Source: Bacillota bacterium (GTDB lineage: Bacteria; Bacillota_A; Clostridia; Christensenellales; Aristaeellaceae). From it: 64,000 bases of DNA. The translations under genes and the position numbers were made by a program. The stretch is from NCBI GenBank assembly GCA_023421735.1, contig JAEZSP010000070.1:248001-312000 (forward strand). The letters run 5' to 3'. Positions 53,728-62,826 of this stretch are shown piece after piece (the stretch's first letter is position 1; each line of letters opens with the position of its first letter). The notes under the pieces were generated by a model. The model worked only from the letters and a program-made list of their open reading frames with translations, was not told the origin of the DNA and did not search any database.

Positions 53728-54688
53728 CGTTTTAATCGAAGCCAAAAACCTCTCAAAGGTGTTTTCCTCCCGCGGCCCCGGCCTCGGCGGCAAGAAGTTG
53801 GACGTGCGTGCTGTCAATGACGTGAGTTTCGCCATCCACGCGGGCGAGACGTTGGGGTTGGTGGGCGAATCCGGCTGTGGAAAATCAACCACCGGGCGTC
53901 TTTTAATCCGGCTTCTTGACGCAACGAGCGGCAGCGTCTTCTATCAGGGGCAGGATATCACCAAATTTCCGGAGCGCACCATGCGCGCCAAGCGCAGCGA
54001 GCTGCAGATCATATTCCAGGATCCGTATTCCTCGCTCAACCCGCGCATGACTTGTCAGGACATCATTGGCGAACCGCTGCTCATCCACACCAAGATGGGT
54101 ACAGCAGAGCGGAAGGAAAAGATACAGGACCTCTTAAACGTCGTAGGTCTGCCCGCCGAATACGCGTCACGTTATCCGCACGAATTCTCGGGGGGGCAGC
54201 GACAGCGCATCGGCATCGCGCGCGCCATCGCACTCAACCCGAAATTCATCGTGTGCGACGAGCCGGTCTCCGCGCTCGACGTTTCGGTGCAGAGCCAGGT
54301 GCTGAATCTGATTCAAAAGCTTCAGCGCGATTTCAACCTCACTTACCTTTTTATTGCGCATGGGCTGAATGTGGTCAAATATATCTCCGACCGCGTGGGC
54401 GTAATGTACCTGGGGTCTCTGGTCGAACTCAGTGGTTCGGATACGATTTACCAGAACCCCTTGCATCCCTATACGCAGTCGCTGATTTCCGCCATTCCGG
54501 ATACCGACCTCGATGCCAAAAAGAGTCGGATCATCCTGGAGGGCGACGTCCCTTCCCCGTCCAATCTGCCCTCCGGTTGCCCGTTCCACACGCGCTGCTG
54601 GCGCAGTATGGACGTCTGCACAACCCAAAAGCCCGCAATGCAGGAAGTTGAGTCCGGTCATTACGTGGCGTGTCATCTGTATCACTGA
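53720..54688 (+). CDS. Oligopeptide/dipeptide ABC transporter ATPase, OppF/DppF-like, system 3
   Basis: 322 aa. Walker [17 protein letters not shown], signature [15 protein letters not shown], Walker [16 protein letters not shown]-terminal Cys segment [15 protein letters not shown]. The H-loop reads IAHGLNV rather than the usual IxHDLxV: the histidine is kept but the Asp after it is Gly. The start is a GTG at 53720 inside the end of the OppD-like gene. Confidence 0.95.
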   Translation: MNDVLIEAKNLSKVFSSRGPGLGGKKLDVRAVNDVSFAIHAGETLGLVGESGCGKSTTGRLLIRLLDATSGSVFYQGQDITKFPERTMRAKRSELQIIFQDPYSSLNPRMTCQDIIGEPLLIHTKMGTAERKEKIQDLLNVVGLPAEYASRYPHEFSGGQRQRIGIARAIALNPKFIVCDEPVSALDVSVQSQVLNLIQKLQRDFNLTYLFIAHGLNVVKYISDRVGVMYLGSLVELSGSDTIYQNPLHPYTQSLISAIPDTDLDAKKSRIILEGDVPSPSNLPSGCPFHTRCWRSMDVCTTQKPAMQEVESGHYVACHLYH

Positions 54689-54712
54689 AAAAAACGCAAC
54701 GACCGTCATCAA

Positions 54713-54760
54713 AAAAACAGGGGCTGCCGCAGCTTTTCCCACTGCGACGGCCCCTGTTTC
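54713..54760. terminator. Bidirectional terminator
   Basis: Long branched stem with AAACAGGGGC/GCCCCTGTTT at the base and an inner GCCGCAG/CTGCG part, between the convergent stops at 54688 and 54786. Confidence 0.8.
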
Positions 54761-54785
54761 ATTCCATGGACTCCGTGATCGCGGC

Positions 54786-55628
54786 TCAGCCGATGATGTC
54801 CCGCAAAAAGTCGATCGCCTTTTGAATGTCTGCGGCCGGATCGTCGCCCACTTCGCGCTCGATGGTCAGAAATCCCTGATAGCCAATGTCCGAAAGCGCC
54901 TGTAAATACGCCGTGAACGGCACGCTGCCTTCGCCCAGCGGCACCTCTTCGTAAGCCGGGTCCGCACCGGGATCGCCGTTGACGAGGCCATAGATCACCT
55001 CGGGGTCGCGACCCAGCAGCTTCACGCCGTCCTTGGCATGGGTGTGCACGATGTAGTCCTTGAGCGTGTAAACCGCCTTCACGGGATCGTCTCCCGTTAC
55101 CATCACCAGGTTTGCCGGATCAAGGTTCACCGCAACGCCGGTCGAATGGAGCGAATCGAGAAACATTTTAAGCGTCTGCGCCGTTTCGGGACCGGTCTCG
55201 ATGGCGAAATGCGCTTCGACGCTATCCGCATACTGCGCAAGTTGTCCGCACGCTTCCTGCATGATCAGAAAGCGCGGGTGTGAAGGATCGGCGGGCGTAA
55301 CGCCGATGTGCGTGGTCACGATGTCCGTACCCAGCTCCTTCGCGAGATCGAGAATGCGCTTCGAGCGCTCGATGAGGGACGGGTTGAGCAACGCATTGCC
55401 AAAGCCACGCCCCAAATCACCGCAGAGCGCGGAGATCACGAGCCCGTTGTCTGCCACCATGTGTTTAAAGTCGAGACGCTTCTGTCCCACAAGCTCCTCG
55501 GGGGACATTTCGCCCTTCGTTGCGTACACCTGCACGCCCTTTGCACCCATCCGCGCCGCCATTTGAAGCGCCTGCGGCATGGGCTTGCGGAACGAATCCG
55601 CAATGATTCCGATTGGGAATTTGAACAT
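54786..55628 (-). CDS. Sugar phosphate isomerase/epimerase family protein
   Basis: 280 aa TIM-barrel protein of the xylose isomerase-like superfamily. Visible elements: [25 protein letters not shown], the metal-ligand strands HFAIETGPE and [22 protein letters not shown], and the C-terminal [13 protein letters not shown]. The substrate cannot be told. ATG at 55628 with GGAGGGG upstream. It starts 1 nt after the TetR stop, so the two are co-transcribed. A different protein from the truncated relative at 13972-14472. Confidence 0.9.
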   Translation of the reverse strand: MFKFPIGIIADSFRKPMPQALQMAARMGAKGVQVYATKGEMSPEELVGQKRLDFKHMVADNGLVISALCGDLGRGFGNALLNPSLIERSKRILDLAKELGTDIVTTHIGVTPADPSHPRFLIMQEACGQLAQYADSVEAHFAIETGPETAQTLKMFLDSLHSTGVAVNLDPANLVMVTGDDPVKAVYTLKDYIVHTHAKDGVKLLGRDPEVIYGLVNGDPGADPAYEEVPLGEGSVPFTAYLQALSDIGYQGFLTIEREVGDDPAADIQKAIDFLRDIIG

Positions 55629-55629
55629 G

Positions 55630-56181
55630 CTACCCCTCCTTGTCATAAGCACCGAGTCCCTCCAGCACGAGGGTTTTGATCTCGGCGGTCATCTCCTCCG
55701 CAGTGCATCGAAAACCACCCGTCGCCCATGTGACCAGAACGGACGCCGCGCCGCTTGCAATGAACAGATAAATTACCTCCGCCCGCTCGCCGACAATGCC
55801 CATCGCCTTCAGTTCGCGCAGCATGTCAGGCTTCCAGATTTCGCATACGCGAAACAGAAAGCCGATGTTTTCAGCCGAACGGATGACGATTGACAAAAGC
55901 TCCCGATAGGAATAAAACACCTCACACAATTGCGCAATCAAAGATTGAACGTCGTCCAGGTCTCCCTTGGAAGCCTTTACCTCATCATACATCTCCTGCT
56001 TGACACTGTCAAGCAGGTCCTGCGGACTCGCGTAATGGACATAAAATGTCGATCTGTTGATGTCCGCGCCCTCGCAGATTTCCTTGACCGTGATCTTCTC
56101 AAGCGGCTTCTCCTGCATACACGCGAGGAGACTGTCCCTGAGCACCATCCGTGTGTATTTCACCCGTCTATCCTGTTTCAT
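55630..56181 (-). CDS. TetR family transcriptional regulator
   Basis: 183 aa. N-terminal HTH at about residues 25-55 ([21 protein letters not shown]) as in TetR/AcrR members; the C-terminal helical domain is typical of the TetR_C_33-like small group ([16 protein letters not shown]). ATG at 56181 after GGAGGTGG. Divergent from a MATE exporter, so it probably represses that gene and its own operon with the isomerase. Confidence 0.9.
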   Translation of the reverse strand: MKQDRRVKYTRMVLRDSLLACMQEKPLEKITVKEICEGADINRSTFYVHYASPQDLLDSVKQEMYDEVKASKGDLDDVQSLIAQLCEVFYSYRELLSIVIRSAENIGFLFRVCEIWKPDMLRELKAMGIVGERAEVIYLFIASGAASVLVTWATGGFRCTAEEMTAEIKTLVLEGLGAYDKEG

Positions 56182-56267
56182 CGCCACCTCCGCATGTTAA
56201 AAACCAAGCATTCTGCTCATATCGGGTTGGTCTGTTGTTTTTCTTTCATATGTCTCTTATTAGTCGG

Positions 56268-56296
56268 TTGTCTTTTCGACATAAGTATTTTATCAT
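56268..56296 (+). promoter_or_regulatory. MATE promoter with candidate TetR operator
   Basis: TTGTCT (56268-56273), a 17-nt spacer and TATCAT (56291-56296). A dyad TGTC-N5-GACA (56269-56281) covers the -35, and a wider TATGTC/GACATA pair (56249-56254 with 56278-56283) surrounds it. This is a good place for the divergent TetR protein to bind (inference). Confidence 0.5.
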
Positions 56297-56335
56297 ACAG
56301 TTGTCTCTAATGCAACAGGATTTGGAGGGATGGAT

Positions 56336-57655
56336 ATGAAAAGTCACGCATTCTTATCGGATGCGCCGGTGCGCAACGTTGTTGCGCGTCTCGCGCTTCC
56401 GTCCCTTTTGAGCGCAATTCTTTCGATCGCCTATAACCTGACTGACACGTATTTTGTCTCGCTTTTGCGCGATACGGCACAGCTTGCCGCGGTTTCGATG
56501 GCAATGCCCGTGATGATGCTCCTCGGCTCCGTTTTGGGACTCGTCTCAGCCGGCGCGCCGCCCCTCATCTCTCTGCTTGTCGGCGCGGGCAGGACGAAGG
56601 ACGCAGCGCGCGTGCGGTCCTTCTGCGTCTATGCGTCGCTTTTCATCGGGCTTTTGGCCACGCCCCTTGCGCTATTCTCCATTCGTCCGGTTCTTGCGCG
56701 CATGGGTGCGCAGGGAGATGTTTTAACGTACGCCGCGCGCTATACGTGCATCATCGCAGCATTCTCCACCGTGAACGGAACACAGGGAGCAATGCACGGC
56801 GTGCTCCGCGCAGACGGACGCGCCGCCGAGGCGGGAATCGGCAGCGTCATCGGCATCCTCGTGAACGCTGCGCTCGATCCGCTCTTCATCTTTGTGCTGA
56901 AGATGGGCGTGGGCGGTGCGGCGCTCGCAACGGGATTGGGCGGCTTGTTTTCTCTTTTCTACTTCGCTATACGGCTACGCGGGCTGATTCCCCTGCGCGC
57001 GATGAATCCGGGGAAGGCGCTCGCCCGCCGCACGGTTGCGCTCGGACTCTCCGGCACGCTCTCAAACGTCCTGACCGCGCTTACGGTCGGCGTATCAATC
57101 CTGCTTGCCTCGCGGTACGGAGACGCGCTCATCGCTGCCGTCTCCGTCGCCTCAAAGGTCTATGCCATTTCCATCACGCTCGCAGCCGCGCTCGCGTTCA
57201 GCCTGCAACCGTTCGTCGGCTATCACTTTGCCGCCGGAAGGCTGGTCCGCATGCGACATGGAATCGCACTCTCCCTTGGGATCGGCACCGCCGTCTGCAT
57301 CGCCTCCGCAGCGGCGTACATTCTCTTTGGCGAAGCGTTCATGCGCGCCTTTTCAAACGATCCCCTGATCATGGCGCCGGGCGTTCGGATGATGCGGTTT
57401 TTCGCCATCGGCGTGCCCTTTGCAGCCCTCGAGATGACCGCGATGATGTATCTCTCGGCAACGGGACAGGCGGGACGCTCCATCTTTGCAGGGCTTTCGC
57501 GGCAGTTGGTGCTGTTCTTTCCGGCGCTATTCCTTTTGCGGGCGCGGTTCGGGCTCGACGGCCTCATGCTCACCTATCCCGTAACCGACATCGCCGCAAC
57601 TGCGCTCAGCGCGTCTTTGTGCCTCATCAAAAAGCGCCCCGACCACCATTTTTGA
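56336..57655 (+). CDS. MATE family multidrug efflux transporter
   Basis: 439 aa, twelve membrane segments in two MATE repeats (start of repeat 1 FLSDAPVRNVVARLALP; NLTDTYFVS; repeat 2 from about residue 230). Exports cationic drugs or metabolites using an ion gradient. The ATG at 56336 is 6 nt after GGAGGG; the ATG two codons earlier is too close. Regulated with the divergent tetR. Confidence 0.93.
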   Translation: MKSHAFLSDAPVRNVVARLALPSLLSAILSIAYNLTDTYFVSLLRDTAQLAAVSMAMPVMMLLGSVLGLVSAGAPPLISLLVGAGRTKDAARVRSFCVYASLFIGLLATPLALFSIRPVLARMGAQGDVLTYAARYTCIIAAFSTVNGTQGAMHGVLRADGRAAEAGIGSVIGILVNAALDPLFIFVLKMGVGGAALATGLGGLFSLFYFAIRLRGLIPLRAMNPGKALARRTVALGLSGTLSNVLTALTVGVSILLASRYGDALIAAVSVASKVYAISITLAAALAFSLQPFVGYHFAAGRLVRMRHGIALSLGIGTAVCIASAAAYILFGEAFMRAFSNDPLIMAPGVRMMRFFAIGVPFAALEMTAMMYLSATGQAGRSIFAGLSRQLVLFFPALFLLRARFGLDGLMLTYPVTDIAATALSASLCLIKKRPDHHF

Positions 57656-57682
57656 TCAGACGGCAATGTTGCCGCTCAAATG

Positions 57683-57708
57683 GAAAAGAGGCCCCGGTCG
57701 GGGGCCTC
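57683..57708 (-). terminator. Terminator of the LCP/zinc-ribbon operon
   Basis: A perfect 8-bp stem (57688-57695 with 57701-57708); on the minus strand it ends in TCTTTTCC. It lies between the zinc-ribbon stop and the convergent MATE stop. Confidence 0.8.
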
Positions 57709-57712
57709 CACA

Positions 57713-57919
57713 TCATTTGAAGAATTTGAGGTACAGCACGATGACCACGACGATCCACAAAACGATACTGATCGGGCGCTTGATGCGCTTGATCTGCTCG
57801 TCGGTGAGCGATCCAAGTTGCGGACGTATCTTCTTGCCGCATTTGGGGCAGATTTCGGTTCCTGCGGGAACCCGCTCCTTGCAAGAGGGGCACTGTATGG
57901 TCTGCCTCTCCTCGTTCAT
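57713..57919 (-). CDS. Small zinc-ribbon membrane protein
   Basis: 68 aa. A double-CxxC zinc ribbon (CPSCKERVPAGTEICPKCGKK, shown here as CPSC at 10-13 and CPKC at 24-27) is followed by one C-terminal membrane segment (PISIVLWIVVVIVLYL). Function unknown. It starts 15 nt after the LCP gene on the same strand, with GGGAGG upstream, so it is probably co-transcribed. Confidence 0.8.
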   Translation of the reverse strand: MNEERQTIQCPSCKERVPAGTEICPKCGKKIRPQLGSLTDEQIKRIKRPISIVLWIVVVIVLYLKFFK

Positions 57920-57934
57920 CTTGCTTCCCTCCCG

Positions 57935-59155
57935 TCATTGGTAGATGAAGTTGTAGAGCTCGTTTGTATTTGTCTGCCAATCCGTATCATAGAGCATGGA
58001 TTGTTCGTTTCGCGTCTCCTGCTTGTAAGAATTATTGATTGGAAGGCGCAACTGATCGACCGTAGCGAGATCCGTACCCATGACGGTGGTCGAAATGGAC
58101 AATATCTTGTCGATGCTCAAATTTGTGCTCACATAGCGCATCAAACCCGTCGCAAGGCCCAGAACTTCCTGCATATTCTTGGTCTTGACCTTGTCAAGCA
58201 GCGCAATCAAGACCGTACGCTGACGCTCCGCGCGGGAAAAGTCGCTGTCAATCTTACGGATTCGCGCATACGCAAGGGTCTGTCGCCCGTTCAGGTGCGT
58301 GTTTTCGCCGTAAGTTTCAAGCCAGACGTTCGTCGCTTCGAGCTCCGATTCATCAATGCCGGCTCTATAGGCAAGCTTCGCCTGCTGCAGCGCGTTTTTA
58401 TTGATCTCGTTCATCTCGGCTTCGGTGATCGTGATATCGATGCCGCCGAGTTTTTCCGCAATGATCGAAAATGTGGTAAAGTCGACCATGGCGTAATACT
58501 GAATGTTCATGCCGAGCAGACGGTTGACCGTCCGCATGGCGAGCTCGGGTCCGCCGAAATAGTTTGCGGCATTGATGCGGTAGGTGCCGTTATATTGCCC
58601 GATATCGTCAAAAACAACGGCTGTATCGCGCATAATGGAGGTGAGCTTGACCTCGCCCGTTTTCATGTTGACCGAGCAGATAATCATGGTATCCGTACGC
58701 GAGGACTCGTCGGTCGAGCGCGCATCGCTGCCGAGCAGAAGGATATTCAGCCAATTTTCATCGAGCCCGGATGTGAGATTCAAATCATCCACGTTGACCA
58801 TCTGGTTCTTCGTCAGACCCTGAATCACGGAATCCTGATTGCCCAGAATCGCCTGAAGATCCGCCGGGTCAGTCGAAACCGGCTGAACGACTTCCGCGGA
58901 CGGATCATCCGACGCGGCAAGAAGCGGGTTGTCGGGAGACACGGTTGCCGCAACCTTTGGGGAATCACCGCGATTCGTGAGGACGCCGATGAGTACACCC
59001 GCACCAACGACAAGGACGGCCACGATCAGGAGAAATATGTAAAAGCGTCCGTTTACCCGCTTACGTCGTTTCCGCTGCGGCGGCCGCGCTCCGTTCGGCC
59101 TTTTCTGCTGCCCTCGCGGGGCTCCTGCCTGAGAAGGGCGTCTGCGATCTGACAT
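57935..59155 (-). CDS. LytR-CpsA-Psr (LCP) family cell-wall glycopolymer ligase
   Basis: 406 aa. A short, very basic cytoplasmic N terminus (about 35 residues), one membrane segment (FYIFLLIVAVLVVGAGVLI), a linker, then the LCP domain with NILLLGSDAR, RTDTMIICSVN, TSIMRDTAV, INAANYFGG and HLNGRQTLAYARIRKID, including Asp/Arg residues that bind the polyprenyl phosphate. Attaches wall polymers to peptidoglycan outside the membrane. ATG at 59155 after GGGGGA. Confidence 0.95.
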   Translation of the reverse strand: MSDRRRPSQAGAPRGQQKRPNGARPPQRKRRKRVNGRFYIFLLIVAVLVVGAGVLIGVLTNRGDSPKVAATVSPDNPLLAASDDPSAEVVQPVSTDPADLQAILGNQDSVIQGLTKNQMVNVDDLNLTSGLDENWLNILLLGSDARSTDESSRTDTMIICSVNMKTGEVKLTSIMRDTAVVFDDIGQYNGTYRINAANYFGGPELAMRTVNRLLGMNIQYYAMVDFTTFSIIAEKLGGIDITITEAEMNEINKNALQQAKLAYRAGIDESELEATNVWLETYGENTHLNGRQTLAYARIRKIDSDFSRAERQRTVLIALLDKVKTKNMQEVLGLATGLMRYVSTNLSIDKILSISTTVMGTDLATVDQLRLPINNSYKQETRNEQSMLYDTDWQTNTNELYNFIYQ

Positions 59156-59185
59156 AGTTGATCCCCCTGTTATGTATATAAAGAA

Positions 59186-59214
59186 ATTATACCCTGCTGT
59201 GTCTCATAAATCAA
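59186..59214 (-). promoter_or_regulatory. Promoter of the LCP gene
   Basis: On the minus strand TTGATT (59209-59214), a 17-nt spacer and TATAAT (59186-59191), 31 nt before the start. Confidence 0.85.
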
Positions 59215-59285
59215 GGTACAAAAATGCGGCGGCATGGCTTCTGAGTGGAACAACGTTCTATCGAAGCCCGCGCGCCACTCCATTT

Positions 59286-59315
59286 GGGTGGACGCGGTCT
59301 AAACCGCGCCCACCC
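59286..59315. terminator. Hairpin after tldE
   Basis: Stem of 12 pairs with one mismatch (59286-59298 with 59303-59315) right after the tldE stop. It lacks a T run, so it is a weak or Rho-assisted terminator. Confidence 0.5.
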
Positions 59316-59321
59316 GATCCC

Positions 59322-60674
59322 TTACTTGCCGGCAATCGAGAGCGCCTGCACCAGCACAGATGGACTCGCGAAATTGCTGCTGGTTGCGGAACCGAATTTT
59401 AAGTCGCTTCCAACCGCGGTAACATCCTTCAACAGATGGTAAAAGTTCCCTGCGACAGTGATTTGCCGAACTGCTTCCGCGCGCGCGCCGTTTTTCACGA
59501 GATAGCCGTGTGCACTCAATGAGAAATCGCCGCTGATCTCGTTCGCGCCTGAATGGAGGCCCTGCAGACCTGTGATGAGAAGACCATCGTCCATCTCCTT
59601 CATCAGAGCGTCGAGATCCTGATCACCGGGCGCGATATAGAAATTGCTGGGCGAAACGCCGACAGGCGATGAATACGACGCGCGCGATGCATTCGCCGTG
59701 GTCTTCACACCCTGCTTGTTGGCGGTCATCATGTTGTGCATGAGCGTCGTGAGTGTTCCCGCCTTCACAATCTCCTTTTTGTAGGTCGGTACGCCTTCGC
59801 CATCAAACGGCATGGAACCCGCGCCCTTGGCCATGTGCGGGTCGTCGATGATGGTTACGCAGTCGGCGGCAATCGCTTCGCCTTCGCGTCCCTTTAAAAG
59901 AGACATGCCTTTTTGCGCGCTGTCTGCCGAAAACACGCCGGAAAACTTCGCCAATAGGCTCGTCATCGCATCCCAGCGCAGAATGACAGGAAACGAGCCG
60001 GAGGGCGCCTGTTCCCATTTGAGTCCGTCGGTCGCCTCCGAAACCGCATCCGCGATCATTTGATCCACATCGTATGTGGCGGGATCGGCGGTCAGAAAGA
60101 GCTTGAAGGAACTGCTGACCTCGCCGTCTGCTTTGGCGACGGGCGCGATATAGCCGCCCATGAGATTTGCCTCGTACGAGGCGTCAAGACCCTTTGTATT
60201 GACGAGCACGACTTTGTGCGATTCTGAAAACACGCCGCAATTCTCGACCTGCTCAATGCGCTTGTCCGTCGCGAGCGTCTTCGTCTCCATGTCTCGCGCG
60301 AGCTGCAGCTTTTCGGCAGCTGTAACGGCATCCACCGCCGGGCTGTAAATATCGAGCGTTTCGTATGTGCCTTCGCCGCCGTACATAAACTGTTCATCCG
60401 CGCTGCCGATCAGTTCCGCGTTCGTCTTCGCGGCGTCGGTCAGCATTTCGATGGCCTCATCATCGAGCGCCTGCGTCGACGCATAGCCCATCTTGCCGTT
60501 CACCAATGTGCGGAAGCCCAACCCCGCCCCATCCGAGACGGAGTAATCCACGATTTCGCCCTTGAACACCGATGCGGAGAAGCTCGATCCGCTCTCATAG
60601 TAGACTTCACACGCCGTAAGTCCTTTTTCAGCCGCCCGCGCGAACAGTTTTTTGATAAATTCTCGCGTTTCCAT
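59322..60674 (-). CDS. tldE: TldE/PmbA family metalloprotease subunit
   Basis: 450 aa, non-catalytic partner of TldD. Family features: GLGFRTLVNGKMGYAST, SGVFSADSAQKGMSLLKG, DDPHMAKGAGSMPFDGEGVPT, and the C-terminal EISGDFSLSAHGYLVKNG. No HExxxH motif, as expected for TldE. TldD/TldE heterodimers trim unfolded peptides and mature some ribosomal peptides (such as microcin B17) in other bacteria. Starts directly after the tldD stop. Confidence 0.95.
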   Translation of the reverse strand: METREFIKKLFARAAEKGLTACEVYYESGSSFSASVFKGEIVDYSVSDGAGLGFRTLVNGKMGYASTQALDDEAIEMLTDAAKTNAELIGSADEQFMYGGEGTYETLDIYSPAVDAVTAAEKLQLARDMETKTLATDKRIEQVENCGVFSESHKVVLVNTKGLDASYEANLMGGYIAPVAKADGEVSSSFKLFLTADPATYDVDQMIADAVSEATDGLKWEQAPSGSFPVILRWDAMTSLLAKFSGVFSADSAQKGMSLLKGREGEAIAADCVTIIDDPHMAKGAGSMPFDGEGVPTYKKEIVKAGTLTTLMHNMMTANKQGVKTTANASRASYSSPVGVSPSNFYIAPGDQDLDALMKEMDDGLLITGLQGLHSGANEISGDFSLSAHGYLVKNGARAEAVRQITVAGNFYHLLKDVTAVGSDLKFGSATSSNFASPSVLVQALSIAGK

Positions 60675-62057
60675 CTATCTGCCCCCCACTGTCATGCTCG
60701 TGACCCGGATCATCGGCTGACCGACATTCGTCGGAATCGAGCCGCTCATCGAGCCGCACATGCCCTGCGCCATCGTCATGTTCTTCCCCACGCGGTCGAT
60801 CTTCTTGAGAATGTCCGCGCCGCGCCCAATGAGCGTCGCGCCGCGCACAGGTCTGTCTATTTTACCACCTTTGATCAGATAGCCCTCGACGACCGAGAAG
60901 TTGAACTCGCCCGTCACGGGATTGACGGAGCCGCCGCCCATATGTTTGGCGTACAGCCCGTCGCCGCAGGTGGCGATGATCTCCGCATCGTCATGATTGC
61001 CGGGTGCAATATAGGTATTGCGCATGCGCGAAGTCGGGGCAAAGGTGTAATCTTGCCGCCGTGCCGAGCCGGTTACCGGCATGCCCATCCGCCTGCCGTT
61101 CAATCGGTCAACCATGTAGTTTTTCAGAATTCCGTTTTCGATGAGCACAAGCCTTGTCGCGGGCGTTCCCTCGTCGTCAACGTTGATGGATCCCCACTCG
61201 TTGGGCATGGTCCCGTCGTCGATGGCGGTCACGATATCGGTGGCGACCTGCTCGCCCAGTTTTCCCGTAAATTCGGAGTTTCCAAACGCCACAGAGGTCG
61301 CCTCGAGCGAATGACCGCACGCCTCATGGAAGATGACGCCGCCGAAGCCGCGATCGATGACAACCGGCATGACACCCGCAGGGCACATGTCCGCGTGCAG
61401 CATCAAGACGGCCTGTTCCGCCGCCTTTCTGCCCACATCCGCGGGATTGACCTGCGTATCAAAGAGCTCAAAGCCCATCATTGCGCCCGGACCATCGTAG
61501 CCCGTCTGGTTTTCGCTGCCACTTGCCGCGACCGCAAAGGCCATGAGCCGCGTGTAGACGCGGCGATCGGTCACATACCGCCCTTCGCTGTTTGCGATGA
61601 TGACGGAGCTGTCCCAATCGATGAGGTTCGCACGCACCTGTTTAATCTCGGGCGAAACGGAAATCGCGGATTTGTGCACGTCCGTCAGGAGCTTTGCGCG
61701 CCGCGCACCCGCAACATACATCGGCAGCTCCTGAATTCTATGGATATTGGTTGCAATTTCGCCGCCCAGCCGCACATCGCGCATCTCGTTTCCCGTCCCC
61801 ACGGCATCGGCAGCCTTGCGCGCACAGGACATAAGGCCTGAGAGTGACACATCGTTCGTGTGGACATAGACGCTGTTGAGTCCCTTATATACGCGGATGC
61901 CCGCGCCGTAGAGCCTGCCCGTTACGGCATTTTCGATGGATCCGTCGACGAGCTGGAGCGTGTCGCGCACGCAATCCTGGAAAAAGAGCTCGGAGAAATC
62001 GCCTCCGGTCTTGAGCGCTTCAGCAAGCGCCCTTTCGATGTCCGGTCGATTGATCAT
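60675..62057 (-). CDS. tldD: TldD family metalloprotease
   Basis: 460 aa catalytic subunit. The zinc motif HEACGH lies in GGVIFHEACGHSLEATSVA; other features are NVDDEGTPATRLVLIENG, NYMVDRLNGRR and the C-terminal cysteine/glycine stretch GMCGSMSGSIPTNVGQP. GAGGTG precedes the ATG. 12 nt after a LytTR regulator gene, directly before tldE. No precursor peptide gene is visible next to it. Confidence 0.96.
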   Translation of the reverse strand: MINRPDIERALAEALKTGGDFSELFFQDCVRDTLQLVDGSIENAVTGRLYGAGIRVYKGLNSVYVHTNDVSLSGLMSCARKAADAVGTGNEMRDVRLGGEIATNIHRIQELPMYVAGARRAKLLTDVHKSAISVSPEIKQVRANLIDWDSSVIIANSEGRYVTDRRVYTRLMAFAVAASGSENQTGYDGPGAMMGFELFDTQVNPADVGRKAAEQAVLMLHADMCPAGVMPVVIDRGFGGVIFHEACGHSLEATSVAFGNSEFTGKLGEQVATDIVTAIDDGTMPNEWGSINVDDEGTPATRLVLIENGILKNYMVDRLNGRRMGMPVTGSARRQDYTFAPTSRMRNTYIAPGNHDDAEIIATCGDGLYAKHMGGGSVNPVTGEFNFSVVEGYLIKGGKIDRPVRGATLIGRGADILKKIDRVGKNMTMAQGMCGSMSGSIPTNVGQPMIRVTSMTVGGR

Positions 62058-62069
62058 ACTTTCACCTCT

Positions 62070-62813
62070 TCAGATAAACATGGTCTGCATCTGCTCGTAG
62101 CGCTCGTGCGTAATGAGTGCGTCGAGCTTCGTTCCGCGCAGCTTGATGATATATGTCCAACGCCCATACGGCGAGATGGATTCGACGTGGGCGAGGCTTA
62201 CGATATAGGATTTGTGGGTGCGCAGAAATAAATCCGCCGGGAGCCGTTCCTCAAACTCGGAAAGCGTGTCGCCCGTCACGTACTTCTGCCCGTCGTCCGT
62301 ATACACGACCGTCGCGCGGTCCTCGCGCTGAATCAGCATGATGGATTTGAGATCGATAAAACTCACGCCGTCCCGGTGTTTGAGCATGAGCCGCGTTCCG
62401 GCAACGCCGGAAGCCACGGTCACTTTCTTTTCCTCGAGTTGACCAAAGAGCCTTTCACGGATGCGCGCAAGCGTCTGCAGCGCACGCGCGGCCTTAAAGG
62501 GCTTCACAAGATAATCGAATGCATAGACCTCAAAGGCGCTCTTCATGTATTCCTCATGCGCCGTGCAAAACACCATGATCGCGCGCGGATCCTTGTCCTG
62601 TATGACATGCGCACATTCAATGCCGGACATGCCCGGCATCTCGACATCCATGAGAAGAACGTCCGGATGTACTTCGTCATAGAGCTTCAAAAGCGCGTTT
62701 CCATCCACGGCCTCGCCGCAAAAATCATATCCTTCCGCGCGTTCGACGATTTTTTGCATCACGAGCCGCATGCCCGCATCGTCGTCCGCAGTGATGATTC
62801 GTATATCCCGCAT
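62070..62813 (-). CDS. LytTR family response regulator
   Basis: 247 aa. Receiver with IITADDDAG (acid pair), the phospho-acceptor Asp in VLLMDVEMPGMSG and Lys in YLVKPF; a C-terminal LytTR DNA-binding domain (VSFIDLKSIMLIQREDRATVV, RTHKSYIVSLAHVESISPYG). ATG at 62813 after GGAGGAAAG. No histidine kinase is next to it; it stands between an MFS transporter and tldD in one operon. Not a close copy of the LytTR regulator at 15216. Confidence 0.93.
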   Translation of the reverse strand: MRDIRIITADDDAGMRLVMQKIVERAEGYDFCGEAVDGNALLKLYDEVHPDVLLMDVEMPGMSGIECAHVIQDKDPRAIMVFCTAHEEYMKSAFEVYAFDYLVKPFKAARALQTLARIRERLFGQLEEKKVTVASGVAGTRLMLKHRDGVSFIDLKSIMLIQREDRATVVYTDDGQKYVTGDTLSEFEERLPADLFLRTHKSYIVSLAHVESISPYGRWTYIIKLRGTKLDALITHERYEQMQTMFI

Positions 62814-62826
62814 CTTTCCTCCGCGT